NCBI GenBank assembly: GCA_963783095.1
Contig: CAWAMR010000023.1
Coordinates: 1 to 64,000, forward strand
Source of the DNA: CAWAMR01 sp963783095
GTDB lineage: Bacteria > Planctomycetota > Planctomycetia > Gemmatales > Gemmataceae
Length of the DNA stretch: 64,000 nt
Direction: 5' to 3'
Shown: piece after piece, positions 10,001-21,434 of the stretch
Layout of the letters: each line of letters opens with the position of its first letter
How positions within the stretch are numbered: position 1 is the stretch's first letter
The notes under the pieces: model-generated
Told to the model about the DNA's origin: nothing
Databases searched by the model: none
What the model saw: the letters and a program-made list of their open reading frames with translations, nothing else
Program-made: the position numbers and the translations under genes

Positions 10001-12306
10001 GGAAAAACACTCTCAGGAGACGCGCGATAACCTGCCCAACGAACAGCAGCAAAAGGAGTTCGATCAGGCCCAACAGCAACTCCAGAACTCAATGAAGCAA
10101 CGCTCGCAGCAAAAGCGCCAGGACGACGCCGAGGATCATCTCCATCGTTTGCAGGAGTTGGCCAAGAACCTCGATAGCCCGGATGAAAACGAAAGAAAAC
10201 GAGCGGAGGAAGAACTCGAAAGGCTCACTCGGGAAAATAACAAACCCAAGCCAAGCCCGCAGGATGCCGAGGCGGAAAAGAAAAAGGAAGAGGAACTTCG
10301 CAAGAATCTCAAGGACGAACAACAGCGCAAAGACTACGACAAGGCCAAGGACCGGGTCGATCAGGCCATGAAGAAAAAGGGCCGGCAACAGAAACAGGAG
10401 CAGGCGCAGCAGCAATTGGATGCCATGAAGAACCTGGCCAAAGATCTCGACAGCAAGGATGAGAAAGTTAAGAAAGATGCCCAGGATCAGCTCGAAAAAA
10501 TCCGCAAGGAGCAGGCCAACACCAAACCGGAAGATGCTCAAAAGGAGAAGGACGACCTGCGCAACAATTTGAAGGACGAGAACCAGAAGAAGGAATTTGA
10601 CCAGGCGCAGCAAAAGATTGCCGGCGAAATGCAGAAGCAAGAAGACGCCAGACGGCCCAAGCCGGACGATATTCAGCAGGCCGCCAAGCAGCTTGGCAAA
10701 GAAGGCTCCTCTCCCGAGAAGCAGCAGGCTCAGCAGAAGCTCGAAGATTGGCTGAAGGATCCCAAGAACAAGGATCAAGTCGAGAAGGGTCTGGAAGATG
10801 CCAAGAAGCAAATGAATCCTCAGGAGCAGAAGAATCTCGACAAAGCTGTTGAAGAAGCGAAGAAATCGGGTCAGGAAGAAGATCGAGCCGCTGAAGCGGC
10901 GAAAGAGGTCGGGAAACAGGCCAAGAAGCTTGCCGACCAATTGAACAGCAAAGATCCGATGGAGAAGAAACAAGCACAGGAAAAACTGGAAAAGGCCATG
11001 AAGCAAGCGGCCAAAGATCCCAAGGGTCAGGCAGATGCAGAAGGAACTCGACAAGGTTCGCAACCAATTGCCGAAAGACCAGCAGGCTGATTTCGATAAG
11101 TCGATGCAGCAAATCGCCGATCATCTGAAGGATCAGCAGAGCGGTGAAAAGACAGCGCCCAAGCCCGACGACATCAAAAAGAACGCCGAGAAACTGGCCA
11201 AAGAAGGCAACTCTTCTGAGAAGAAGAATGCTCAAAAACAACTAGAAGACTGGATGAAGGATCCGAAAAACAAGGAGCAGGTCGAGAAGGAAATGGATAA
11301 GCTCGCGAAGGAGATGAAAGATCCGAACCAGAAAAACAATCTGGAAAAAGCGCTGAAAGAAGCCAAGGAGAATCTGGCCAAGAAGTCAGAACCCAAAGGC
11401 GACCATACTCCGAAACTAAAGCCGGAAGAAGTTGAGAAACTTGCCAAGGAACTACAGGCCGGCGGCGACAGCAAGGCCAAGCAAGATGCCATGAAGAAGC
11501 TTGAGGACGGCCTGAAGGATCCCAAGCAACGTCAGGAAATTCAAAAGCAACTGGAAGAAATGAAGAAAAATCTCTCTGACGCGGCCGCCAAAAAGAATCT
11601 CGAAGACGCCATGAAGCAGATGGCCAAAGACCTTCAGCAGCCCAAGGGTCAAGATCCGAAATTGCCAAACGCCGAGCAAATTGAGAAGCTGGCCGAGCAG
11701 TTGCAGCAGATGGATAAGCAGGAGCGCGAGGCGGCGAAACAGCAACTCGAAGAGATGATGAAGGATCTCACAGCCCGGGAACAGATCAAGAATAAGCTCG
11801 ACGACTTCAAGAAGAATATCAAGGATGATAAAGCCAGGCAGGATTTCGAGAGGTCGATCAATGAACTGGCCGACAAACTGGCGAAGTACGATCGCGACTC
11901 TGCGCAACCCAAAACCCACGACAGCAACGATCCGCCCGCGATCGCGGAGTTGAAACACAAACTCCATGCCGGTGAGTTGTTGCTGGAAAAATTTAGGCGA
12001 CAATTGACCAACGAGGAGTTCCAAAAGCAGTCGAAGATGACGCCGGAACAACTTGCCGAATTCCAGAAGAAGTACGAGGAATATCTTTCAAGACTTCGAA
12101 AGGATCTTGGCCAGATGCAGAAGGAAGTCATCAATCGAGGCAGTGGGAACACGATCCTCAACAAGACGACGACCAAGAAGGCTGAGGAACGAAAGACCGA
12201 CGATCCGCTCAGGGGTGGACGGTATACCGCGCCGCCGGGCTTCGCAGATCCATATAAAAAATTCACGGAGGATATTACCGGCGTCAAGACGCCGCCGAAA
12301 AAATAG
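7003..12306 (+). CDS. Giant membrane-anchored charged coiled-coil repeat protein (DUF4175-like architecture)
   Basis: Translation starts at ATG 7003 after GAGAGGGAG. The joined product is about 1,767 residues. Two membrane helices lie at about 33-56 and 65-85, and a third (HLLWLAGVAGVLFLASLVVA) at about 152-172, followed by a beta-rich extracytoplasmic region of about 450 residues. From about residue 645 to 1,650 it is almost entirely Lys/Glu/Gln/Asp, in about eight tandem units of roughly 90 residues. Each unit contains a variant of LDSKDENERKQAQEKL (about nt 9380, 9650, 9910, 10170, 10450, 10690, 10940, 11200). The frame breaks near 7280 and 11030, and the text resumes cleanly each time. 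Topology and low complexity recall DUF4175 proteins, found beside MoxR/vWA genes in other bacteria. A structural envelope role is inferred; no enzymatic motif is visible. Confidence 0.75.
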
Positions 12307-12318
12307 GAACCTGTTTCG

Positions 12319-12349
12319 TGGTACTCCTCGCGCAGCGTGAGGAGTACCT
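12319..12349. repeat. Hairpin, GGTACTCCTC/GAGGAGTACC
   Basis: A 10-bp inverted repeat with an 11-nt centre lies directly after the stop of the giant repeat gene, positioned like a terminator. A related GTACTC element is at 30454-30517. Confidence 0.75.
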
Positions 12350-12390
12350 AACAGTCCCGTCGGCGTCCGTTGTTTAGAGCAGGCCAATCC

Positions 12391-14035
12391 ATGACCTCTC
12401 CGAATCGTTACCTCGTTTCCTTTAATGCCCGTCGAGAGTATCACCAATTCACCGATATCCTCATTATTGGTGCCGGCATCGCCGGCATCCGCGCAGCGCT
12501 CGAGGTGCCTGCCGGGCTGGATGTCCTCGTTATTACGAAGGACAGCATCCGGGAGAGTAACAGCACCTATGCGCAGGGCGGTATAGCGGGTGTTTTATCC
12601 CCCGAAGATGATTTCCAAAGTCACATCGAAGATACCAAGGTCGCCGGAGCTGGCTTGTGCGATCCGGAAATTGTCGAACAAGTGATCCGCGAAGCGCCCG
12701 AGCAAATCGCCGATCTGATCCGCTTTGGGACGAATTTCGACATGGAGGATGGCGAGCTTGCCTTGACCCGCGAAGGTGGGCACAGCCATCGGCGGATCGT
12801 TCATGCCCTGGGCGATGAGACCGGCCATGAAGTGATGCGTGCCCTGATCGCCAAGGCCCGCGCAACGCCAAACATTGTGCTCAAGGATGAGACGTTCACA
12901 CTCGATTTATTGACGCATCGACGGCGTCTGTGTCGGAGCGATCGTCTGGCGGCCGAGCTTGGGGAAATCGCTGATCTGGGCCAAGCAAGTGATCCTTGCT
13001 TCCGGCGGCTGCGGCATGGTCTATCGCGAAACCACCAATCCGCCGGTTGCTACCGGGGATGGCATGGCCGCTGCTTATCGTGCCGGCGCTGAGCTGCGCG
13101 ATATGGAATTCATGCAGTTTCATCCCACCGTCCTCTATGTCGCGGGTTCGGCGCGCTATCTGATCAGCGAGGCGGTGCGCGGTGAAGGAGCCTATCTGCG
13201 CGACGTTCACGGCAAACGCTTCATGCCGGATGAAGATCCGCGGGCCGAGTTGGCCCCGCGCGACATCGTGGCCCGCGCCATCTTCCACTGCATGGAGCGC
13301 ACGCAACATCCGAATGTCTATCTCGATTTGACGCACCTCGACCCGGTGAAAGTCCGCGAGCGCTTTCCGGGCATCAACCGCGTTTGCCGAAGCTTCGGCC
13401 TCGACATCACCACAGACCGCATTCCGGTGCGGCCCGGCGCTCATTACATGGTTGGCGGCGTCACCGTCGATCGCAAAGGGCGAACGACGTTGCCGGGCTT
13501 GTGGGCGGCGGGTGAAGTAACTTCCAGCGGCCTGCATGGGGCCAATCGACTCGCTTCGAACAGCCTGATCGAAGGGTTGGTCTACGGGACGCTTTGTGCC
13601 CGAGGTGCTTCGGACGCTGCGATCAAGTTGGATCCCGATCTGGCAGCGCTTCCTCTGGAATTTCATTCCGATCCGGATGAAGGCAGAGACATTCTCGACA
13701 TCGCCGACTTGACCAACTCGCTGCGCAGCTTGATGGTGCGAAAAATGGGCATCGTCCGCGACCGTCAACGCCTTCTCGAAGCCCGGCAGGACGTCGAGTT
13801 CTGGTGCCGATATGTGCTCATCCGCGAGTTCGACGAGCGGAAAGGTTGGGAGTTGCAGAATCTTCTCACGGTTGCCAGGCTCATGATTGATGCGGCACTG
13901 ATGCGCGAAGAATCGCGCGGCACGCATTTCCGCAGCGATTTTCGCAAAACGAACGATGCGCTCTGGCTCCGTCACGTCCCGAGCGCCCCCATGCCGGGTT
14001 CGGAAAGCACCCGGCAACGGGGATTATTTGGGTAA
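12391..14035 (+). CDS. nadB: L-aspartate oxidase
   Basis: NadB oxidises aspartate to iminoaspartate, the first step of NAD synthesis. The joined protein is about 547 residues, normal for the family. The FAD-binding GAGIAGIRAAL is at about residue 28. NSTYAQGGIAGVL (isoalloxazine loop) is near 56. The substrate region EGGHSHRRIVHA is near 130. SEAVRGEGAYL and the APRDIVARAI helix follow, and the second FAD motif GLWAAGEVTSSGLHGANRLASNSL lies near 370. The frame shifts once near 12918, where DGVCVGAIVWRP continues in the next frame. Because all key residues are retained, an indel in the sequence is more likely than a dead gene. No nadA or nadC is nearby. Confidence 0.9.
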
Positions 14036-14057
14036 GCGGAGCGTGGGAACGAGAAGA

Positions 14058-14188
14058 CTCTGACAGAGCCTGAAGCGTTAGCGAAGAATAGAGCTTTCTC
14101 TTCGCTAACGCTTCAGGCTCTGTCAGAGCCTGAAGCGTTAGCGAAGATTAGGGCTTTCTCTTCGCTAACGCTTCAGGCTCTGTCAGAG
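14058..14188. repeat. Tandem inverted repeat, AGCCTGAAGCGTTAGCGAAG family
   Basis: Two copies of CTGACAGAGCCTGAAGCG... each face a perfect complement across short loops, giving two consecutive long hairpins. The same palindrome occurs nested inside another at 45115-45170. The remaining gap to 14359 carries a looser CGTGTTTTTCGTG inverted pair (14222-14333) and no gene. Confidence 0.9.
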
Positions 14189-14359
14189 TCGAACGTCGCA
14201 GTCGCGTCCAGTGAGAAGTCTCCGAAAAACACGAAAAAAGACAGTTGGAAAAATCAATCGACAGCCGCAAAAGCGAAAGTGGCATCTCGTTTATTGATCC
14301 GTATTTCCTTTCGTGTTTTTCGTGTTTTTCGTGGTTGTGTGGTCCTTGTGTGAGCTTGC

Positions 14360-15436
14360 TCATTTCTTTTCGACAATCCAGATATTACGGAATTGCAACG
14401 GGTTGCCGTGGCCTTGAAGCAGGATAGGGCCAGGTGTGCCTTCCGGTTCGTTGCGAGCACCACCCGTCTTGCCGGCAATCTGGAGATTATCGTGAATCAA
14501 CACGCCGTTGTGTTTCAAGGTCAACATCGCTTTCTTGACCACCTTCCCATCCTCGGCCACGGCGTTGGTGAAGTCTGCATCGTACGCCTGCCATTGCAGA
14601 GGCGGCAGACACATATTCACTTTCGGTTCGGCAAGGGTGTAGATCCCTCCGCACTCGTTGTTCTTGCCGTCGAGTCCGAACGAATCGAGAATCTGGACTT
14701 CGTACATATTCACCTGATAAAACCCGCTGTTGCCGCGGCCCTGCCCGCGCGCATCTGGACGATACGGCAGCATGAACTCAACATGCATGGTGTAATTGTT
14801 GAATTTTTTCTTGGTCGAAATGTCGCTGCCGTCGGTATTCAGGAAACCGGTCGTTTTATCGACTCGACCACCATTCCACTCGTCTTTGCTGCTGCCGTCG
14901 AAAAGAACGATTGCCCCTTCGGCGGCTTGGCACCTATCGTGGAAACTTCACGGGCCGTCTTTTTGAGATCGAACGCTTTGCCATCATCCGTTTTGCCGGA
15001 AAGTTTCCCATCGGCGATCGTTCCCGAGTAATCTTTCTGACCGGCCGGCGGGAATTTGGACGTTGCCGAGAAGACTTCCGGCGATTTATCGAGATAGTTG
15101 CGCTTGCCTGTGGTGGGTACGAAGGTGGCTTTGTCGCCATCGAGTTTGCCGTCCATCAGAATCTTGCTCTTGCCGTCCCAGCCCGCTCCGGGCAATCCAC
15201 CGGGATAGACAACGGCCTGGAATGTGCCCTTGCCCAGGGCGATCACCTGGCCCCGAGCTTTCCTCCGCCATCGATTTGCCCGACATATTCCCCTTGGATC
15301 TTGAAATCGACCGGTAAGGTAGGATCGGCGGATCGGTCCAGACTTCTTTCGGCTTCTCTTTCTGCCCGCAGGCGGTAGAGAATGCGAGGATGGCGATGGC
15401 CATCGGGAAAATAACACCAAGTCGGAAGAGTCGCAT
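14360..15436 (-). CDS. DUF1080 (3-keto-disaccharide hydrolase-fold) lipoprotein, frame-broken
   Basis: The start is ATG 15436; a lipoprotein signal with the cysteine in LAFSTAC follows. A short N-terminal region (GTFQAVVYPGGLPGAGWDG) precedes a C-terminal DUF1080 domain, a concanavalin-like beta-sandwich found in hundreds of copies in planctomycetes. Diagnostic text includes YTMHVEFMLPYRPDARGQGRGNSGFY, NECGGIYTLAEPKVNMCLPPLQWQ and GPILLQGHGNPLQFRNIW. Members act on 3-keto sugars or bind carbohydrate. The frame changes at least three times (near 15325, 15255 and 14925), so as given the gene yields only fragments. Specific substrate unknown. Confidence 0.8.
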
Positions 15437-15606
15437 AGGTTGCTCCATCAGGATGAGAGTGAGGGCAAACGGGTAGGCGTGATGTTGGACAGCGTATCGG
15501 TTTCCAAACCCAAGGTCCAGAAAAATGAGGGATTTGTCGAATTGAACTACCGCCTTGGCCTGCGCCATTAATCTTGTCGAGGCTTGTTCATTGCGAAATT
15601 TGCGCT

Positions 15607-15985
15607 TTATGTTCCCGCTGAAGTTGATGGCGTCGTACCGAACGGATCATCAATCCGACCAATCAACAACCTTCCGGCTGCGCCAATATGGGGAACTACA
15701 TGATACAAAAACCCCATTACGAGTGCCGACGCGGCATTATCATCGAGAGATTCAGGGTGCTTTACCCACGCAGCAAATTGCTGAAGGTCGCTTAGCCAGT
15801 CCGTCATGTGAAAGATGAACTCGTGCCGTAGACGATCGAACTCCTTCCCAGTTAGCTTTTCCTTCCATTCTTCTCTTTGAGAGTCGAACAACTCTCCAAG
15901 AGTTGACTCGATGATTGCAGGCAAGATGCAACTCCACTTGGAAAGCCAATCCCTTAATTCTCGTTAGAGCCGCCCGTCGGTTCAT
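15607..15985 (-). CDS. Hypothetical protein, about 125 aa (frame-broken)
   Basis: Not recognised. Translation from ATG 15985 reads MNRRAALTRIK and then, after a shift near 15963, continues in frame as DWLSKWSC and on to the stop at 15607. The product is helical and soluble-looking, with an acidic EEWKEKLTGKEFDRLRHEF segment and a possible hydrophobic helix near its C-terminus (ASALVMGFLYHVVPHIG). It sits alone between the DUF1080 gene and the glycosyltransferase. Confidence is mainly in the coding frame, not in function. Confidence 0.5.
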
Positions 15986-16169
15986 TGCTTCAGGTTCCGA
16001 GCAAGCGAACTGAACACGGTTTCCTCACCGTTCATTCTACCAAACGAATGAGCAACGACGAATCCATACGCCAATGCGGAAGTGGCCTCGCACAGTTTCG
16101 CAGACTGTTTATAATCATCTACCCGTGCGTTCGTTCACGGCGCTCGACTCCCAAGGATGGGAACACACT

Positions 16170-17823
16170 ATGCATCCGCTCTTGCAACATCGATTGATTC
16201 ATCACGCCGCTCTGACGTTGATCGTGGCAATTCTCACACTCCCGAATCTGGGGGTTTCCAGTCTCTGGGATGTCGATGAAGCGGTCAACGCCGAGGCATC
16301 GCGGGAGATGTTGGAAAAGGGCACGTGGGTCACGCCGACATTCAATTTTGAATTCGCGCTGCCAAGCCGGTCATGCTCTACTGGTTGCAGCGAACTTCCT
16401 ATTCTTGTTTCGGTGTGACCGAATTTGCTGCCCGCTTCCCTTCCGTCCTGGCGGGGTTGGTTTCCGTGTTGTTGCTTTATGAGTTGGGCCGGCGGATGTT
16501 CTGCGCGGTCACCGGCTTCTGCGCCGGGTTGATTCTTGCCAGTTGCATCGAGTTTTGCATGTTGGCCCATGCCGCCACGCCCGACAGCACTCTGTTGATG
16601 TTTACCTTGTTGACGTTCTATTTCTTCTGGGTCGGCTCCGAGCCGAACCGTCGCTGGTGGTTCGTGCCGACCGCGGCCGCCAGCGGTCTTGCGGTGCTTA
16701 CCAAGGGTATCGTCGGCTTCGCCTTGCCCGGTATGGTAGTGTTTCTCTACCTGTTGTGGAATCGAGAATCTTGGCGAATATGGGACAAAAGACTCGTCTG
16801 GGGTATCGTTGCCATCCTGACGATTGCGCTGCCGTGGTACATCCTTGTAACTGTCGAAACCGCGGGGAATTTGCCCGGCAATTCTTTGGGCGCGAACACC
16901 TTACCCGATTCATGCAGCCTATGGAGAATCATAACGGCCCGCCGTTCTACCACTTGGTCGCAATCCTGATCTTGTTTCGCGCCCTGGAAGTATCTTCCTG
17001 CGCGACGATCTGGTATGCGGCTCGTGCCGCTCGAAAAATCGCTGACGCTGAACACAGTCCGATCGTGCGAAGCCATCGGTTCTTGCTATGTTGGATTGTG
17101 TCGTATCTATTCGTCTTCTCGATCGCGGCGACCAAGTTGCCGAACTATGTCCTGCCGGTCTATCCCGCTTTGGCGCTGCTCACCGCGCGATTTCTGAATC
17201 AATGGCGCATCGGCGAATTGGTCTTGCCACGCTGGATCATGCCGGCAGGCGTAACGGGCCTGGCTTTTGTCGGTGCTGTGACCGTTATCGGCTTGATGAT
17301 TGCGGGTGGCAGCATTCCGATGCCCTTTGGCAAAATGCGCCTATTTCCCGGCGTCGAGCGCCGGGCCTTCCTTGGAGCGATTCCATTGTTCGGCACGATC
17401 GCCGGCTATTGGTTCCTTCGTCGCAACCAACGATCTGCCCTGGTTGGAACGATTGCAGTTACATCAGTATTGTTTGTGGCAGGGAACGCTGCCTTCCCAT
17501 CGGTAACATTTGATGCGTATAAGGCCCCCAAGGCCCTGGTTGAATCCGCCCAGGCTTGTCGCCCCCAAGATGAGATTAGGCTGGGAAGTTTCGAATGGTT
17601 CCAGCCGAGCGTCGTTTTTTACGGCAAGAGAGAGGTGCGAAAACTTCAAAGTCACGATGAGCTGCTCGACTTTCTACGCCTCAAATTGCCGGTCTATCTG
17701 TTCATTCCCGAAGAACAATGGAACCTCGTATTGCAGCGCAGCGATGTGCCGGCGTCGCGAATTGTGGCAAAGCACTATGACTTCCTGCGCAATTATGCTG
17801 TGCTGGTGATTTCCAACCGATGA
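16170..17823 (+). CDS. PMT/ArnT-type membrane glycosyltransferase (frame-broken)
   Basis: A polytopic membrane protein of about 550 residues of the dolichyl-phosphate-mannose mannosyltransferase/ArnT superfamily, which transfers a lipid-linked sugar to protein or lipid A outside the cytoplasm. The catalytic-loop acidic pair appears as LWDVDEA near residue 32, and the substrate loop as KPVMLYWLQ near 65. About ten hydrophobic helices follow. The GPPFYHL loop at about 255 and NYVLPVYPALALL near 335 are family features, and a soluble C-terminal domain ends in VISNR. Two frame changes (near 16365 and 16870) separate the pieces. The start at ATG 16170 is the first giving the N-terminal helix. The acceptor is unknown. 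Confidence 0.8.
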
Positions 17824-17903
17824 GATGGGCGAAACAATGCACATCTCCATGACTCGGCTTTCACGGCACGTAAAGCCTCGATCAGTCGAGCGATGTCGGC
17901 TCG

Positions 17904-18344
17904 TCACTTCGGGTCCGTGTCGGTCGGTTTCGCTTCGGATTGCTGATTCTTCATTTCCTCCATGAGCTTTCGGAGCTCCGCGTCTTTCGCCAATCGCTCC
18001 ATTGCCATTTTCAGGCTTGCACCTGTTGCCGGTCGATGTGTGTTGTCCGACACACCCATGGTTTCGTCCAGGACGATAACCTCTTCGTTGCAGATGATCG
18101 TTTTTTGGGAATGCGCTGAAACAGTCTTCGGGTCTGTGTCGCTTGGCTTCGCTTCGGATTGCTGATTTTTCATTTCCTTCATGAGCTTTCGAAGCTCCGC
18201 GTCTTTCGCCAATCGCTCCAGTGCACTTTTCAGGCTTGCACCGGTCGCGGGACGATGTGTGGTATCCTTCACGCATGTGCTTTCGTCCAGGATGACGATC
18301 TCCGCGTCATTGGTAAAGATCGTTTTCTGGGGTCGCGCTGACAT
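17904..18344 (-). CDS. Internally duplicated hypothetical protein, 146 aa
   Basis: The start at ATG 18344 is preferred over an upstream ATG because AAGGAG lies 8 bases before it. The protein is two copies of a unit of about 73 residues. Each has an N-terminal beta-like part (QKTIFTNDAEIVILDES / QKTIICNEEVIVLDETM), the block THRPATGASLK, an amphipathic helix ERLAKDAELRKLM(K/E)EMKNQQ, and an acidic tail EAKP(S/T)DTDPK. DNA identity between copies is also high (for example around 17965 and 18183), so the duplication is recent. No family is recognised, and no signal peptide or membrane helix is seen. Confidence 0.7.
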   Translation of the reverse strand: MSARPQKTIFTNDAEIVILDESTCVKDTTHRPATGASLKSALERLAKDAELRKLMKEMKNQQSEAKPSDTDPKTVSAHSQKTIICNEEVIVLDETMGVSDNTHRPATGASLKMAMERLAKDAELRKLMEEMKNQQSEAKPTDTDPK

Positions 18345-18500
18345 TGTCCCACTCCTTTTCATGCACTCTCAATTTGTAGGCGAGTGCGAGCTACCGGCTC
18401 TCCGTCAATAGGGAATTTAAGCCTACCACATTTGGTCGTTGCTGCATAGTCATCCAGGTATCCAACGCTTTCACATATGCCGAAAAATCCCGGACTGAAT

Positions 18501-19707
18501 TCATCCGCCAAAGGCAACGCTGGCGAAGCTGACGCTTTCAAAACCTTTTGGCTCGACGTATCGACCGTAATGCAACATCTGGCCGCGTTTCGGTGCGATC
18601 GCCTTCAAAAACGTATAGGTCGGTGGGAACCCGCAGATCCGGCGCACATCTTCCTCTTTCGCGATGACTCTGAAATATCCCTCTGCCGAAGCAAACTCGG
18701 TCTGACTCAATAGTTGATGATCCTGGAAATGGCTTTGGGTGAGCAGCCCTGCGCTGACGGGTTCCGGATCGTGAAATTTCGGCCCGATGTGTGCCAAATC
18801 GCCGCTAATGATATAGCAGATGGGTTCGTTTGACTCGGCTTCGATGGTGCGTAATGCCGTTATCATTCGAGCAATATCGTCCTGCGTTTCGGGAGCGGAG
18901 CCGGTCTCGACGCAATCGCTAAACGAACCCACCAGCAAGGGAACGATCCGAAATGGACGGATTCCTTCGAGCAGATACTGCAACATCACCGCTTCCAACT
19001 CGATTGAGTGTTCCGGAAGGTGTGCATACGGGTCGTCGAACAGCCCGTCGCCATAGTGAAGGACGAGCTGATCGATGTAGGACTGGTCGGTTGGGATTTT
19101 GCCGAACGGCGAGATGAAATTCTTTCGGGTGAGCGAAAACCGATTCAAAGAATAATGCGATGTGCCGATGATGACAAATAGGCTCGCATCGGTTCGCTCG
19201 ATCAATTCCTTGAAGCCCCAGCCATAGGTGATGCCTCCCCGCGCATAGTCGATGTGCGGGACTAATACCCCTTGAAGCCGACCTTCGTTGAGCCTGGAAC
19301 CTGGGTTTGGTAATCCTGGGCCGCCGGGAGCTGTGAATAACTCACGGAGTTGCTCTCTCAATTCGGGAAGGTTGGCGCGATAGCAGCCGATGTGAAAGGG
19401 TTCTCGGTCGGGGTGGTCGAAATAGGCTTGCAGTCGGGGAGATTCGAGGAAATGGCATTCATCCAGAACGGCAATGAGGTGGCGAATCGTCTCCTGAGGA
19501 ATGGACGCACGACCAGCAACACTCACAATGGTGTGGATGTCGCCGACCGATTTTTCACCATCCAACAATTGAAGAATCGGCAAGGCAGCGCGGGAAATCT
19601 GAAGCGGACCGCCGATGCGATACTCATCCACGAGCAGGAAGTATCGACGATCCTCCGCAGGGTGAGAGCGCGAAACCGGGGCGAAGCTTGGGAAAGTCGT
19701 TCACCAT
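18501..19707 (-). CDS. MEMO-family (AmmeMemoRadiSam B-like) protein with N-terminal extension
   Basis: The C-terminal 270 residues are a MEMO1/AmmeMemoRadiSam protein B domain, a metal-site fold related to class III extradiol dioxygenases. Metal-site motifs are seen: VPHIDYARGG, GTSHY, LPEHSIELE and ISGDLAHIGPKF. The N-terminal ~130 residues form a winged-helix/PqqD-like region (ILQLLDGEKSVGDIH) found on planctomycete members. An intact frame begins at a GTG at 19631. However, reading back through one frame change near 19680 gives MVNDFPKLRP from ATG 19707, which matches the usual start. The biochemical role of MEMO proteins in bacteria is unsettled; radical-SAM chemistry partners are absent from the window. 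Confidence 0.82.
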
Positions 19708-19722
19708 TCTTCTCTGCGGCAA

Positions 19723-19793
19723 GTGTTCAGTTTTCAGTTTTCAGTGTTCAGTTCATTGGTTTGGCTGAACACTGAAAACTGAACACCGAACAC
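19723..19793. repeat. Inverted repeat, GTGTTCAGTTTTCAG family
   Basis: Arms built of CAGTGTTCAGTTTTCAG face CTGAACACTGAAAACTGAACAC across a short loop, between two minus-strand genes. Related words recur at 59265-59366. Confidence 0.85.
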
Positions 19794-19798
19794 TCTAA

Positions 19799-21272
19799 TT
19801 ATTTCTTTTTCGGTGGAGTCACCGGCATGGGAGGCGCATAACCGGGCGAAGCATTCCATGCCTTGACGACCGAAGCATCCGCCACCTTCCAGACCCGCAC
19901 TTCTCCATCATACCCGCCTGCTGCCACCAAAGTTCCATCCGGGCTGATCGCGGCAGTGAAGACGTAATCGTTCATCGCAGGGAAGGTTTTCGTATTCGCG
20001 CCGCTGCCGGCATCCCACAATTTCACCGTCTTGTCCGCGGAAGTCGTCACCAGAAGAGGTTTGGTGAGGTGTGCGATGAGCTTGGTAATTTCATCGCCGT
20101 GACCGCCGAGGACGCGTATCTGCTTACCGTCGCCCACCGCGTTCCACATGCGCAATTGCTTGTCGGCACCGGCCGAGAAACCGACCTTGCTATCTGCTTT
20201 GGCCGCCACGCCCCAAACACCTGCTTGATGTTCGGGGAATGTCAGAACCGATTCCTTGGCGACGAGATCCCACACCTTCGCCGTTTTATCCCGGCTGCTG
20301 GTCAGCAGATGCTTGCCGTCGGGAGCGAGGGCAATACCGAACACCCAATCGGCATGGTTCTCGATGGTTTGCTCCAGTTTCGCAGCGGCGACACCCGCGC
20401 TGAGATCCCAAACTGCGCACGATACGATCGCAGCCTCCGGATGCCAGTTTCTTGCCGTCGGGAGTGATCGACAAACAGAGCACGGAATCGTCGGTGTCGA
20501 GCAGTTGCTTGAGCATCACTTTCGCATCGTTGACGCCGTCCAGAATCGTTACACCGTTTTCCACTTTTCCTGGGGCGTTGATATCGAAGACTCGGACATC
20601 GCCTTCCTGGCCCGGCCGGCTCCCGGCGACCACCAGTTTGCCGTCCGGCAAAAACAGCATCGCCATGGCGCGTTCGGCCCGCGTGTAGATTCGCTTGAGC
20701 AGTTTTCCGGTAGCAACTTCCCAGACCGTCAATTCGTGGTGCCCGCTGACCACGAGCTGTTTGTTATCCGGCGTGAATGCCATGGAGTTTACGATAACGG
20801 GCTTGTCGTAGGCGGCCTTCGGCACCGGCGGCTTCCAGCGCATCCGGAGTTCCTTGACCAGATCGGCCTTGGAGTCGATCCCGCCGTCGAGTTTTGCTCC
20901 TTGCTCGATCCAGGTTTTGATAGTCTCGGCCTGCTCTTTCTTCAGTGGAGCAAGATTGTCTTTCTTCGGGCGGCATGCGACGATCGCCGGTGCTGGTGAT
21001 GAGTTGATAGAGTTCGCTATCCATCGGTTTGCCGGCAACAATGTGGTCGTCGCCACGCATTTTTTCAAAGTTGGTCATCTCGTATTTGCCGGAGCGTTTC
21101 TTGGCGTCGTGACAGGCAAAACAGTTTTCTTTGAGGATCGGGGCAACGTCGTTGATGAAACTAATGGCTTTGGGCTGACGCTGGCTGTGGAAGTGCGACC
21201 GAACGCAAGCCCAAGAAACAGCAGGGCGATGGAAGCGCGAGCGATGCAGAAGCGATAAGAAGATCGCTGCAT
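19799..21272 (-). CDS. WD40 repeat protein with N-terminal planctomycete cytochrome c motif (frame-broken)
   Basis: The start is ATG 21272 with a signal peptide (FCIARASIALLFLGLAFG). An N-terminal planctomycete cytochrome domain follows: NDVAPILKENCFACHD has the heme-binding CxxCH, and MPPKKDNLAPLKKEQ is the typical downstream segment containing the axial-ligand region. The rest is a WD40 beta-propeller with at least seven blades (for example PDGKHLLTSSRDKTAKVWD, PLLVTTSADKTVKLWD, PDGTLVAAGGYDGEVRVW). The frame changes near 21195, 20965 and 20430. Such proteins are exported and usually sit with DUF1501/DUF1549 genes, but here it is followed by DUF1571. Function unknown; heme binding is inferred from the motif. 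Confidence 0.85.
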
Positions 21273-21434
21273 AAGGTGGGACTCCGAAAAGTGAGTTTGG
21301 GGTGAGAGTAGGAATTAGTTTAGTGGATAGGGGATAGGAGGAGCAAGGCACGATGGGGAGAATTGTGAAGCCGGCCACAACCCAAATCACTTGGGATGTT
21401 TCGCTCGAAGTACCTCGTTCCCAAGCTCCGTATC

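Noticed and set aside
9228..11063. Long leucine-rich open frames on the minus strand (and again at 11452-12287)
   Set aside because: They are the antisense of Lys/Glu/Gln-rich repeats: AAG/GAG/CAG codons read backwards give Leu/Phe. No ribosome binding sites.
14058..14188. CRISPR-like look of repeated units
   Set aside because: The units are inverted and contiguous with no unique spacers of uniform size, and there are no cas genes. It is a tandem palindrome.
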